From Williamsia sp. DF01-3 (GTDB taxonomy: Bacteria > Actinomycetota > Actinomycetes > Mycobacteriales > Mycobacteriaceae): a stretch of DNA of 64,000 nt. Position 1 is the stretch's first letter; the number at the start of each line of letters is the position of its first letter. The notes under the pieces are model-generated. The model had not been told where the DNA came from, made no database searches, and saw only the letters and a program-made list of their open reading frames with translations. The stretch covers positions 5,186,049-5,250,048 of the forward strand of contig NZ_JALKFS010000005.1 of assembly GCF_023051145.1 (NCBI RefSeq). Direction: 5' to 3'. The translations under genes and the position numbers were made by a program. Positions 17,678-26,520 of this stretch are shown one piece after another.

Positions 17678-18145
17678 TCATTCGCGCTCGAGGTAGAAGT
17701 AGAAGTGGCGGTCACGGACCAGTGACGTCTTGCCGTTCATGATGCCCATGACGTGGGTCTCGTCGACCTTCTTGAAGTGGTCGATGACGGGCTGGCCGTC
17801 GTAGACCATCGACGCGGTGGTCTCACCGCGGAACTGCACATCCCACAGGCTGGCCTCACCCTTGCCGAGTTCCTGATTCGAGTACAGGTTGCCGTCGTCG
17901 TCGCGGCACACCAGCGGTTTGACGTCGTAGATCGAGTTGAATGTCTTGCCGTGCCATCGCGCGAGCTCGAGCTGACCGTCCATCTTGTGTCCGCTGGGAA
18001 GCTCGCCCCCGGACCAGGCACCGATCATGAAGTCGCGCCCGATCGGTTCCAACGCGGCCCACAGTTCGTCCAGATGGGCGGGTTCGCTCACCGCCTGGCT
18101 TTCCTTGAGCTCGAAGAACGTGGCCACAGCCTTGTCGTTGTCCAT
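17678..18145 (-). CDS. GXWXG/DUF4334 domain protein
   Basis: This 155-residue protein has the GXWXG segment as FMIGAWSGGELPSGHKMDG near residue 38, followed by a DUF4334-like core (SLWDVQFRGETTASMVYDGQPVIDHFKKVDE, and RHFYFYLERE at the end). The pairing is common in actinobacteria and its function is unknown. The ATG at 18145 follows an AGTGAGG site; a GTG at 18175 could add ten residues. It lies 81 bases after LysE on the same strand. A terpenoid or lipid-binding role would be a guess. Confidence 0.8.
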   Translation of the reverse strand: MDNDKAVATFFELKESQAVSEPAHLDELWAALEPIGRDFMIGAWSGGELPSGHKMDGQLELARWHGKTFNSIYDVKPLVCRDDDGNLYSNQELGKGEASLWDVQFRGETTASMVYDGQPVIDHFKKVDETHVMGIMNGKTSLVRDRHFYFYLERE

Positions 18146-18226
18146 CCAGACCTCACTGCTCGGGGGATTCTGCACACAAGAGTAGTCAGAAAGGGTCGGC
18201 CGACCAACCCGCTCGGTGGATCTGCT

Positions 18227-18844
18227 TCACAGAGCGCTCACGATGAGACCCACCGCGAGTGACCCCATGACGACGGCCACCAGCACGTCGAGCAGTCGCC
18301 ACGCCCGGGGTTTGGCGAACAGTGGCGCCAGCTTTCCCGAGCCGAACCCCAGCGCGGTGAACCACAGGAGAGACGCCGCGCAGGCACCGGCGGCGAACAC
18401 CCATTTCGATTGCGGGCCATGCGTGTTGGCGATTGCGCCGAGGGTGATCACCGTATCGAGGTAGACATGGGGATTGAGCCAGGTCAGCGCGACCGCTGTG
18501 CCGACGGCCGCCCATCGGCTCGTCACGGCAACCGCGTTGCCTGCGTCGATCGCCGCCGGCCGCATCGCCCGGCGGGCGGCCAGTGCCGCCAGCACCAGGA
18601 GGTAGCCGGCACCGGCGAAGGTGGCCAGGTCGACCACCTCCGGGTGCGCGGTGACCACTGCGCCCAGACCGATGACGCCGGCGAGGATGAGGACGATGTC
18701 GGACGCGGTGCACACGGCGACGACCGGCAGGACGTGCTCGCGACGAATACCTTGCCGCAGGACGAACACGTTCTGTGCACCGATGGCGATGATCAGACCC
18801 GCCCCGGTCAGGAGGCCGGCAACCGCCGGGAAGAAGTAGGACAC
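18227..18844 (-). CDS. lysE: LysE/ArgO family amino-acid exporter
   Basis: This 205-residue protein has six hydrophobic segments. It starts FFPAVAGLLTGAGLIIAIGAQNVFVLRQG, the hallmark LysE N-terminus with the IGAQN motif, and contains LTWLNPHVYLDTVI. LysE exports surplus basic amino acids, lysine and arginine, across the inner membrane. A LysR regulator of the LysG/ArgP branch is divergent, 70 bases away, as in Corynebacterium glutamicum, where LysG activates lysE when lysine or arginine accumulates. Confidence 0.93.
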   Translation of the reverse strand: MSYFFPAVAGLLTGAGLIIAIGAQNVFVLRQGIRREHVLPVVAVCTASDIVLILAGVIGLGAVVTAHPEVVDLATFAGAGYLLVLAALAARRAMRPAAIDAGNAVAVTSRWAAVGTAVALTWLNPHVYLDTVITLGAIANTHGPQSKWVFAAGACAASLLWFTALGFGSGKLAPLFAKPRAWRLLDVLVAVVMGSLAVGLIVSAL

Positions 18845-18914
18845 CAGGCCACGCTAAGTCGGTCCGTCCGTTCAATCCAGCGAATGATTTTCATGGAGCA
18901 TTAGACTGACTTAA

Positions 18915-19823
18915 GTGGACATCACCAGCGAAGGGCTGCGCACGCTCACAGCTGTGGTCCGAGGGGGCACGTTCGACGCTGCGGCCGACGCTCTACACGT
19001 CACACCGTCCGCGGTGAGCCAGCGGATGAAAGCCCTGGAGGCGTCGGTCGGGCGGGTCCTGGTGCAACGCACCAAACCGGCACGCGCCACCCCGGACGGT
19101 GAGGTTCTGCTTCGACTCGCGGCGCAATGGGACCTTCTCCGGCGCGAAGCCGAATCCGCGCTGCTCGGCCATCCCGAAGCACTCGCGGCCGATCCGCGGG
19201 ATGTCCCACGCATGCATCTGCCGGTTGCCGCGAACGCGGACTCGATCTCGATCTGGCTGCTGCCGGTGGTTGCCGAGATACAGCGGCGCCACCCCGTTGC
19301 GGTGGAGGTGCTCAGGGACGACGAGAGTCACTCCACCGGATTCCTGCGGTCGGGACAAGCGGTGGGGGCGGTGACCTCCGACCCCGTCCCAGTGCGCGGT
19401 TGCGCCGCGATTGCTCTCGGCGCCATGCGTTATCTCCCGGTGGCGAGCACCGACTTCATCGACACATGGCTTCCAGACGGGCTGCGCGCGGCAGACCTGG
19501 CGCGTGCGCCGATGGTGGCGTTCGACCGCAAGGACACCATTCAGACGGACCTGCTCAACCGATTGACCCGACGTCACGTCGATCCCCCGGTCACCTATGT
19601 CCCCGCATCGGTGGAATACCACCGAGCCGTCGAACTCGGGGCCGGATGGGGAGCGGTCCCCGCGGCGCAGATCACCCCGGCGCTGACGGCGGGAACGGTT
19701 CGCACACTGGGCAATCACCACGTCGACATCCAGTTGTACTGGCAGTACTGGAAACTGGAGTCACCGATCGTCAACGACCTCACCGAACTCGTCGTGGCCG
19801 GCGCGAAGCAGTTCCTGATCTGA
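18915..19823 (+). CDS. lysG: LysG/ArgP-type LysR family regulator of lysE
   Basis: This 302-residue LysR protein has an N-terminal winged helix (LRTLTAVVRGGTFDAAADALHVTPSAVSQRMKALEASVG) and an effector domain. Features such as AIALGAMRYLPVAS and FDRKDTIQTDLL resemble ArgP/IciA. It is divergent from lysE and should activate it in response to lysine or arginine. The start is GTG 18915. Its last 63 bases overlap the end of the convergent MFS gene, an unusually long antisense overlap. Confidence 0.92.
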   Translation: MDITSEGLRTLTAVVRGGTFDAAADALHVTPSAVSQRMKALEASVGRVLVQRTKPARATPDGEVLLRLAAQWDLLRREAESALLGHPEALAADPRDVPRMHLPVAANADSISIWLLPVVAEIQRRHPVAVEVLRDDESHSTGFLRSGQAVGAVTSDPVPVRGCAAIALGAMRYLPVASTDFIDTWLPDGLRAADLARAPMVAFDRKDTIQTDLLNRLTRRHVDPPVTYVPASVEYHRAVELGAGWGAVPAAQITPALTAGTVRTLGNHHVDIQLYWQYWKLESPIVNDLTELVVAGAKQFLI

Positions 19824-21154
19824 CACGCCTGCCTTCACCTCCACGGCGGGGAGCGCTTCGGCCGTGGTGACCACCTCGACAGTGACCGGCCCGTCGCGCA
19901 GGGGATGCGCGATCTCGTCGTGTTGCAGGCGGGCGACGAAGAACGCGACGGCGGCCACGGGAACGGGAGCAATGCCCGCGATGACAAAAGTGGTTGTCAG
20001 ACCGATCCATTCACTCACCGGTGCCGCGATCGCCATCGACACGGGCATCAGCGCGATGGACACGAAGAAGTCGAGACTCGACACCCGTCCCAGCATGTGC
20101 GGCGGGACCCGGCGCTGTAGCAGTGTGCCCCAGATGACCATGGGTCCGTCGAACGCGAGACCGAGCACCAGGCCCGCAAGAACGAACACCCACACCTCGG
20201 TGGCCATGCCCATCACGACCAACGGCAACGACGACAGACCCCAGACCACGAACATCACCGTCAGATACCGGCGCGGCATCGGCATGGACGCCATCACCAG
20301 GGAGCCGATCGCTCCCCCGATTCCGAAGGCCGCCAACACCATCGCGTGTGAGCCCGCATCGCCGCCGGCGCGTTCCTTGACCGCGAACGGCACCAGCACC
20401 TCCAACGGCCCCATCACCATCAACACCATCAGCAAGGCGAACAGCAGCGTCGCCAAAAGCCAAGGGGTACGCCACATGTACACAAATCCCTCGGCGATGT
20501 CGGTGACCGTTCCGCGGACCAGTTCTGCTCGCGGCCTGGGCTCTTGCCTGGCCGGCGTCGGCCGCATCAGGAGGTAGAACACCGCCGACAATGCCGAGGC
20601 GACCGCCGACGCGGTGATCGCGAGGGCCGGCGACGACAACGCGATCAGCCCTCCGGCAACTGCCGGGCCTGCTGCCTGAAAGATCGTGGGACGCAACGTA
20701 CCCTCGATGCCGTTGGCCGCCATGAGCTCCTCGCGCGGCACCAGAGACGGCAGCAGTGCCGAATAGGTCGGGTAGTAGATGCCCGTCGTGATCCCGCCGA
20801 TGAGCGAGACCAGCGGCAACTGCCACATCTGCAGCGTGCCGGTGAAGCCGAGCACGCCCACGAGGCCGATCACGATCAGTTTCGCGAACTCGAGGGCGAT
20901 CAGGATGGTGCGCTGCGACATCCGGTCGGCCAGCACTCCCCGAGCAACGTCGAGGCCACCATGCCGACCGCAGCGACGGCGGTGACCAACGACAGCTGCC
21001 CTGGGCCGCCGCCGAGGTCGATGACCTGCCACACCACTCCGACAGTCCAGATGCCGTCGGCGAACATCGCCAGCACCAGGCCCATACACAGCAACCGGTA
21101 CTGCTGATGCCGAAACGGCTTCAGCGCACGGGGCAGCGACGTCGGTGTGGACAC
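19761..21154 (-). pseudogene. MFS transporter (EntS-like 12-helix exporter), frameshifted
   Basis: The N-terminus (from ATG 21154, LPRALKPFRHQQYRLLCMGLVLAMFADGIW) and the rest (from GVLADRMSQRTILIALEFAK) lie in different frames. The break is at the four-base run 20938-20941: one extra G on the coding strand restores VASTLLGGVLADRMSQRT, the helix 2-3 MFS loop. Repaired, the protein has 464 residues and twelve helices and resembles enterobactin/siderophore-exporter MFS proteins. The substrate is unknown. The C-terminus overlaps lysG by 63 bases. The lesion looks like a homopolymer error. Confidence 0.85.
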
Positions 21155-21229
21155 CGGTCAACTGTGCCCGATCCGGCGGCGCACATGCCAGCCGATTTCC
21201 CGCCGGCAGGCTGCGGGGGCCATGGGCAC

Positions 21230-21267
21230 AAAAGAACCCGCCACCACCGGGTCACGGTGGTGGCGGG
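21230..21267 (-). terminator. intrinsic terminator after the helical protein gene
   Basis: On the minus strand CCCGCCACCACC pairs perfectly with GGTGGTGGCGGG over a 7-base loop and is followed by TTCTTTT. It begins 30 bases after the stop of the gene at 21297-22322. A stem with a T-rich tail is unusually clear for this genome type. Confidence 0.8.
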
Positions 21268-21296
21268 CTTGTTCTCGGCGAGAACGTGAGGTCAGG

Positions 21297-22322
21297 TCAC
21301 TTCACGCCGACGACTTCTTGCGCGATGGCCGCGATACGGGTCTGTCCTGCCGAGACCACTCCGTGGCGGTTCTTGTGCGCTTCCTCGTACGCGACCACCA
21401 GACGGACGTCCGACGGCTTCTCGAGCTCCTTGATCGCCGCGACAACCGAGCTCACGTTGAGCGACTCGTAGTCATCGATCGGGAGATCGGCGGGGTCGAT
21501 GGTGCCGGTGCCTTCGCGGGCCGCGTGCAGCCGGTCCGCGGCGTCGTTCGCGCCGTTGGCCCGAGCAGTCTGCTCTGCGGCTTCCAGAGCCGCGTCCCGG
21601 CTCGCGCTGGCGGTCTTGCGTGCCGTGTCTCCGGCGCGCGAGGTGCGGGCGAGTGCGTCCTGCCCGGCCTTGGCGGCCCGGCCCAGCGCGGCTTCGCCGG
21701 CCTCTTCGGTTCGGTCGAACAACGCGCTGACCTGACCCGGAGCGTTACGGATCGCGTCAACCGCGCGGTCGACGCCGCGTGCGGTGAGCGTCGCCGGGAT
21801 GCTGGCGGCGCGGAGTGCAGCTCCGCTGGCGGCCTGCAACGGTCCGCGACGCAGTGCAACGGGTCCGCCGATGGCTTCCTCGGCGAGCAGGGTGGTGAGC
21901 CAGACGACTGTCGACTCGTGCGCGTTGATCAGCTGCTCGGACAGGGTGACCACGGTGGTCTCGTTCTCCGCTGTGGCGAGTGCCTTCACGTAGCGTGACC
22001 GGTCGAGCAACTGGTGCTCGAGCGCAAGGTCGCCCAGCAGCGCCTCGTCGAGCGGCTGCGCCTGCTCGGCCAGGGCCTTCACGGACGCGGCCAGACGGCC
22101 GGCGATGGGCCGAATGACGTCGGGCAGACCACCCAGGTCGCGGATCGCTTCTTCGATGGCCTGTGCCCGGAGTCGGCCGTTCTCGGCGTTTTCGGTGAGT
22201 TCGCGACGAACTGCCTCGGTCCGCGCCTGCGCGGTACGCGTCTCGGCGATCTGGATCTCGGTGTTGGTCAGGATCAAGAGCGTGCGCAACTGCTGGCGCA
22301 GTGTTGTCGATGTGGTGCTCAT
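21297..22322 (-). CDS. Ala-rich helical protein with ferritin-like N-terminal half
   Basis: This 341-residue soluble protein is predicted to be nearly all helix. Residues 1-160 (LRTLLILTNTEIQIAETRTAQARTEAVRRELTENA, then GDLALEHQLLDRSRYVKALA, and EQLINAHESTVVWLTTLLAEE) read like a ferritin-like four-helix bundle. Residues 170-270 form an amphipathic Ala/Arg-rich repeat like apolipoprotein or LEA proteins. Related proteins occur in Gordonia, Rhodococcus and mycobacteria with no settled function. It has its own terminator and stands alone. It is divergent from the SDR gene across 210 bases. No metal ligands can be assigned with confidence. Confidence 0.75.
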   Translation of the reverse strand: MSTTSTTLRQQLRTLLILTNTEIQIAETRTAQARTEAVRRELTENAENGRLRAQAIEEAIRDLGGLPDVIRPIAGRLAASVKALAEQAQPLDEALLGDLALEHQLLDRSRYVKALATAENETTVVTLSEQLINAHESTVVWLTTLLAEEAIGGPVALRRGPLQAASGAALRAASIPATLTARGVDRAVDAIRNAPGQVSALFDRTEEAGEAALGRAAKAGQDALARTSRAGDTARKTASASRDAALEAAEQTARANGANDAADRLHAAREGTGTIDPADLPIDDYESLNVSSVVAAIKELEKPSDVRLVVAYEEAHKNRHGVVSAGQTRIAAIAQEVVGVK

Positions 22323-22491
22323 ATCTCTCCTTCGGTTGGACTCTCTGGTCGATAGAGCTGTCGAGGAAAGGCGTACCCGTGAGGGTTGCAGGTAAACGAT
22401 GCAGAGATTCAGATCACAATTCGATAACCTTACGGCGCCTAACTACCGTTTTGACCTGCTCGCATTCGGGACCCGCCTGATCGATAATTAT

Positions 22492-22506
22492 GGTACCAAT
22501 GGTACC
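22492..22506. promoter_or_regulatory. GGTACC-AAT-GGTACC operator candidate
   Basis: Two GGTACC palindromes separated by three bases make a 15-base symmetric site 27-41 bases before the SDR start at 22533. The TetR gene at 24287-24880, two genes downstream, is a possible partner. The core resembles the GGTACC arm in the operators at 59831-59875, which may be chance. Confidence 0.5.
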
Positions 22507-22532
22507 GAATTGATCCGATGGGGAGGGAAATC

Positions 22533-23273
22533 ATGGACCGAATAGCAGGCAAGGTGGCTCTGATCAGCGGCGGCGCCCGCGGCATGGGCGCATCCCACGC
22601 CAAAGCGTTGGTGGCCGAGGGCGCCCGCGTGGTGATCGGCGACATCCTCGACGAGCCCGGCCGGCAACTCGCCGACGAACTCGGCGACCACGCTGTGTAC
22701 GTTCACCTCGACGTCACCCAGGAAGACAGCTGGCACGAGGCCGTGGCGACCACCCTCGACACCTTCGGCAGCTTGTCCGTGCTCATCAACAACGCCGGGA
22801 TGGTGAACGGCAACCTGATCGCCGACTTCTCGCTGGCCGACTGGCAGGCCATCCTCGACGTCAACCTGACCGGCACCTTCCTCGGTATCAAGGCGGCAGC
22901 GAACGCCTTGGCCGACTCGGCACCCGCATCGATCATCAACGTGTCGTCGGTGGAGGGTTTCCGCGGTAGTCCAGGGCTGCACGGCTACACCGCGACCAAG
23001 TTCGCGGTCCGCGGTCTGACCAAGTCCGTGGCGCTGGAGCTCGCGCCCAAGAACGTGCGCGTCAACTCGATCCATCCCGGATTCATCCGGACGCCGATGA
23101 CCGAGGCGATCCCCGAGGACTTCCTCACCATCCCGCTCGGACGTGGCGGCGACCCCGAAGAGGTCTCGGCAATGGTGCTGTTCCTCGCCAGTGACGAATC
23201 GTCGTACACCACCGGTGGCGAGTTCGTCGTCGAAGGCGGACTGCTCGCCGGCGTCCCCCACAAGACCTTTTGA
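22533..23273 (+). CDS. SDR family oxidoreductase (hydroxysteroid-dehydrogenase-like)
   Basis: This 246-residue classical SDR has the cofactor loop SGGARGMGASHAKAL, NNAG, and the catalytic Ser in INVSSVEGF with the Tyr/Lys in YTATKFAVRG. The Asp in VIGDILDE after strand 2 predicts NAD(H) preference. Similarity to Rv2002-type 3alpha/20beta-hydroxysteroid dehydrogenases suggests a steroid or other secondary alcohol substrate, which is inference. ATG 22533 with GGGAGGG is preferred over ATG 22518. The stop region is 12 bases from the epimerase gene. Confidence 0.9.
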   Translation: MDRIAGKVALISGGARGMGASHAKALVAEGARVVIGDILDEPGRQLADELGDHAVYVHLDVTQEDSWHEAVATTLDTFGSLSVLINNAGMVNGNLIADFSLADWQAILDVNLTGTFLGIKAAANALADSAPASIINVSSVEGFRGSPGLHGYTATKFAVRGLTKSVALELAPKNVRVNSIHPGFIRTPMTEAIPEDFLTIPLGRGGDPEEVSAMVLFLASDESSYTTGGEFVVEGGLLAGVPHKTF

Positions 23274-23284
23274 CCCGGGTCGGC

Positions 23285-24262
23285 ATGCGGGTAGCGATCA
23301 CCGGCGGCACCGGGTACGTCGGTGCACACATCCTCCACGGTCTCGACCTGGCGGGTTTCGACCTCCGGGTACTGGTGGCACCGCACGAGGATCCGTCCCT
23401 CGTCGCCCGGTTGGCACCGTCGGGACGTGCCCGCGTTCTGACGGGTGACGTGCGGGATGCATCGGTTGTCAAAAGCCTGCTCGACGGCTGCGACGCCTTG
23501 ATCCATGCAGCCGGCGTCGTCGGCACCGACGACCGGCAGGCCGACCTGATGTGGCAGATCAACGCTCACGCAACCGAGGCGATCTTGCGGACGGCGGTAG
23601 ACACCGGCCTCGATCCGGTGGTCCTGGTGAGCAGTTATGCCGCACTGTTTCCCTCCCCTGACCCAGTGATCGGACCGGACAGTCCCACCGCCACCGCCCG
23701 CAGCGCCTACGGGCAGACCAAGGCATATGCCGATCGGGTGGCTCGGGAGCTTCAGCAATCGGGCGCGCCTGTGGTGGTCACGTACCCAGCGAGCGTCGTC
23801 GGGCCGGCACTGCAGACGGCCGCGGGTGTGACCGAGCGCGGTTGGGCGCCCATCGTCCGTTCGAGGATCGCGCCGGTGGTCGACGGGGGTATGCAGATGA
23901 TCGACGTTCGCGATGTGGCCGACGCACACGTGGCGATGATGACGTCTGGACGCGGTCCGCGTCGGTACATCCTGGGCGGTCAGATGCTGACGTTCGAGCG
24001 CATGATCGATCTGCTCGAACACGGAACCGGGCGGCGGTTCGTTCGAATACCGTTGCCGGGCAGTGTCTTCCGTACGCTGGGCCGGATCGCCGACACCGTG
24101 GCCGGGGTCGTTCCGATCGGCGGACTGAGTTACGAGGCGGCACAGTTGCTGACAGCAGCCACCCCGACGGATGACTCGCTGACCCGCACCGAACTCGCCC
24201 TGACCTGGCGCTCGGCGGAGACCGCGATCCTCGAAACCTTCACCACCGCTTCATCGAAGTGA
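23285..24262 (+). CDS. NAD-dependent epimerase/dehydratase family protein
   Basis: This 325-residue extended SDR starts MRVAITGGTGYVGAHIL with the GxxGxxG NAD(P) loop. It continues with HAAGVVG, the Ser segment LVSSYAALF and the YGQTKAYADRV catalytic Tyr-Lys. This branch often acts on 3-hydroxy steroids or dihydroflavonol-like ketones rather than sugars. It follows the SDR gene directly and probably shares its promoter. A TTG overlapping the SDR stop at 23270 is an alternative start. The substrate is not predictable. Confidence 0.88.
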   Translation: MRVAITGGTGYVGAHILHGLDLAGFDLRVLVAPHEDPSLVARLAPSGRARVLTGDVRDASVVKSLLDGCDALIHAAGVVGTDDRQADLMWQINAHATEAILRTAVDTGLDPVVLVSSYAALFPSPDPVIGPDSPTATARSAYGQTKAYADRVARELQQSGAPVVVTYPASVVGPALQTAAGVTERGWAPIVRSRIAPVVDGGMQMIDVRDVADAHVAMMTSGRGPRRYILGGQMLTFERMIDLLEHGTGRRFVRIPLPGSVFRTLGRIADTVAGVVPIGGLSYEAAQLLTAATPTDDSLTRTELALTWRSAETAILETFTTASSK

Positions 24263-24286
24263 TCTGACCGGGCGAAGGAGCATGCA

Positions 24287-24880
24287 TCACAATGCGGCCG
24301 TGAGGATTTCGACGATCCTGCGCCGCAGGACATCGGAGTCGTCATCGGTGGCCACCGCGCTGAGGAACAGCGCCGACCCCGCGGCAAGGGCCAAGATGGC
24401 GCGGGCATCTATATCCGGATCGGCAGACTTGGTCGACTCCGGGTCAGCGGCGAACAGCGATGCGGGCGGCCCACTGAAATCCGACCACAGCCGCCGGCGT
24501 AGGTCATCGTTCTCCCGCAGCGCCTGAAGCAATCCGGGGACCGCGGCCCGTACCTCCGGGGTGGCGAACAATTCGTGACTTCCGTTGACCGTCTCGGTGA
24601 TCCACTGCACCCGGTCGGATCCGTCGAACCGCGACATGTCGGGCTCGGGCCCGAGGATCGCATGCAACACCAGTTCGGCCTTGGTACGCCACCGGCGACG
24701 CAGACTCGCCCGCCCGACGCCGGCTTTTGCCGCGACAGCACGCAGGCTCAGCCCCTCCCACCCGACATCGAGGAGCATTTCACGGGTCACCGCGACTATC
24801 CGGTCGTCGATCGAACCGTCGCGAGGCCGGCCCGGAGGCCTCGGCTCGTCAGCTGTCGCTTCTGTGTCCGATGTGCTCAC
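24287..24880 (-). CDS. TetR family transcriptional regulator
   Basis: This 197-residue TetR protein has a DNA-binding head at about residues 25-70: VTREMLLDVGWEGLSLRAVAAKAGVGRASLRRRWRTKAELVLHAI. The RRRWRTKAEL form is typical of one large actinobacterial group. It faces the SDR/epimerase pair, ending 24 bases after that pair's last stop, and lies 13 bases upstream of the end of the monooxygenase gene. It may control either unit; the GGTACC site upstream of the SDR is one candidate target. Confidence 0.88.
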   Translation of the reverse strand: MSTSDTEATADEPRPPGRPRDGSIDDRIVAVTREMLLDVGWEGLSLRAVAAKAGVGRASLRRRWRTKAELVLHAILGPEPDMSRFDGSDRVQWITETVNGSHELFATPEVRAAVPGLLQALRENDDLRRRLWSDFSGPPASLFAADPESTKSADPDIDARAILALAAGSALFLSAVATDDDSDVLRRRIVEILTAAL

Positions 24881-24893
24881 CGCACCGATTCAA

Positions 24894-26456
24894 TCACCGC
24901 ACGGACGACTCGGGGACGGTCGGTGCGGTGGCGGGAGTGGTGGCCCGGCCGAAGATCATCGATTCGCCGATGCGATCGAACCGGTGGTCGAGGGAATCGA
25001 GGAGGAAGTTCTGTCGCACGTTCCACGGACGTTTGGTGCCCGACTTCGGCAGCGCATGCGGCGACCGCAGGACGTAACCCGCCTTGATGTCCCACGCGAA
25101 CTTCTCGGTGAGCACCTCGTCGCCGAGATGCGGGTAAGCGTGGGTGTAGCCGTGAGAGGTCATGTGCAACAGCAACTTTGCCACCGATTGCGCTGTCATG
25201 TCGGCGCGCAGCGTCCATGATGCGTTGGTATAGCCCACACACCAGGACATGTTCGGCACGTCTTCGAGCATGTGGCCCTTGTAGACGAATCGATCGCTCG
25301 GTTTGACGTCCTCACCATCGACGCTGACGGCGATCCCGCCCAGCGCTTGCAGTTGCAGTCCGGTGGCCGTGACGATGATGTCGGCGTCGAGGTGCTCCCC
25401 TGACCGGAGCCGGATCCCATCGGAGTCGAACGTCTCGATGTGGTCGGTGACCACGGAGGCTTTGCCCTCCGCGATGGCCTTGTACAGATCAGCACCGGGC
25501 GCCAGACACATCCGCTGATCCCACGGCTGATAGGAGGGTTTGAAATGGGTGTCGACGTCGTAACCCTCGGGGAGGTTACGGACGGCGATGTTGCGCAGGA
25601 ACCGCTTCGCGACGCCGGGCGACTTGCGTGCAACGAGATAGATGAAGGAATTCAGGAGAACGTTGCGCCACCGCACCACGTTGTGGGCGATCTTGCGTGG
25701 CAGCACCTTTCGGATCGCATTGGCCAGCGGCTCCACCTTCGGCATCGAGATGATGTACGTGGGGGTCCGCTGGAGCATCGTCACCGAGTCCGCTGCCTCG
25801 GCAAGGGCCGGGATCAGCGTGATCGCCGTCGCCCCGCTGCCGATCACCACCACCTTCTTGCCGGTGACGTCGAGATCCCCGGGCCAGAACTGAGGATGGA
25901 TCACCTGGCCGGCGAAGTTCTCCAGGCCCTCGAACTCCGGTGTGTAGCCCTCGTCGTAGTTGTAGTAGCCGGTGCCGAAGAACAGGAACCGGCACCGGAA
26001 CGTGGTCTCGGTGCCGCCCTGCTCGGCATGCACGGTCCAGGTGTCGGTGGACGAATCCCAATCGGCCGACCGGACTCTGGTGTCGAATCGGATGTGCCGG
26101 TCGATGCCGTACTTGTGTGCGGTGGCGGTGATGTAGTCGCGGATGTGGTCGCCGTCGGCCACCGACTCCTCACGCGTCCAGGGCTCGTACGGAAAGCTGA
26201 GGGTGAAGATGTCGCTGTCCGAGCGGATTCCGGGGTACCGGAACAGGTCCCAGGTGCCGCCGATCCTGGAACGGCGCTCGAGCAGCATGTAGGTGAGAGA
26301 TGGGTTCTTCTCGGCGATCCGGTATGCCGCGCCGATCCCGGACAGCCCCGCACCGATGATGACGACGTCGGTGAAGGGAATGTTGGTGTCAGAGACGTCG
26401 GGCACTTCCGGGCGCTCTTGCCCGCCGATGTGCTCTTGCCGTTGATCGTCGATCAC
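24894..26456 (-). CDS. flavin monooxygenase of the Baeyer-Villiger/EthA type
   Basis: This protein of about 520 residues has two Rossmann motifs (VIIGAGLSGIGAAYRI and VVVIGSGATAITLIPALAE). The Baeyer-Villiger fingerprint FAGQVIHPQFWP lies between them. The GTWDLFRYPGIRSDSD segment is typical of EthA/MymA. Such enzymes use FAD and NADPH to insert oxygen into ketones or oxidise sulfur and nitrogen. GTG 26456 with the TGGAGGT site is the best start; GTG 26483 and GTG 26402 are alternatives. It is followed by the convergent-free TetR gene upstream at 24880 on the same strand. Confidence 0.9.
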   Translation of the reverse strand: MIDDQRQEHIGGQERPEVPDVSDTNIPFTDVVIIGAGLSGIGAAYRIAEKNPSLTYMLLERRSRIGGTWDLFRYPGIRSDSDIFTLSFPYEPWTREESVADGDHIRDYITATAHKYGIDRHIRFDTRVRSADWDSSTDTWTVHAEQGGTETTFRCRFLFFGTGYYNYDEGYTPEFEGLENFAGQVIHPQFWPGDLDVTGKKVVVIGSGATAITLIPALAEAADSVTMLQRTPTYIISMPKVEPLANAIRKVLPRKIAHNVVRWRNVLLNSFIYLVARKSPGVAKRFLRNIAVRNLPEGYDVDTHFKPSYQPWDQRMCLAPGADLYKAIAEGKASVVTDHIETFDSDGIRLRSGEHLDADIIVTATGLQLQALGGIAVSVDGEDVKPSDRFVYKGHMLEDVPNMSWCVGYTNASWTLRADMTAQSVAKLLLHMTSHGYTHAYPHLGDEVLTEKFAWDIKAGYVLRSPHALPKSGTKRPWNVRQNFLLDSLDHRFDRIGESMIFGRATTPATAPTVPESSVR

Positions 26457-26520
26457 TGCGCAGACCTCCACTTGTCGCGGCACCGGCCGTCTGCCCGCGC
26501 GCGGCCGTGGCCGCGGGGGC

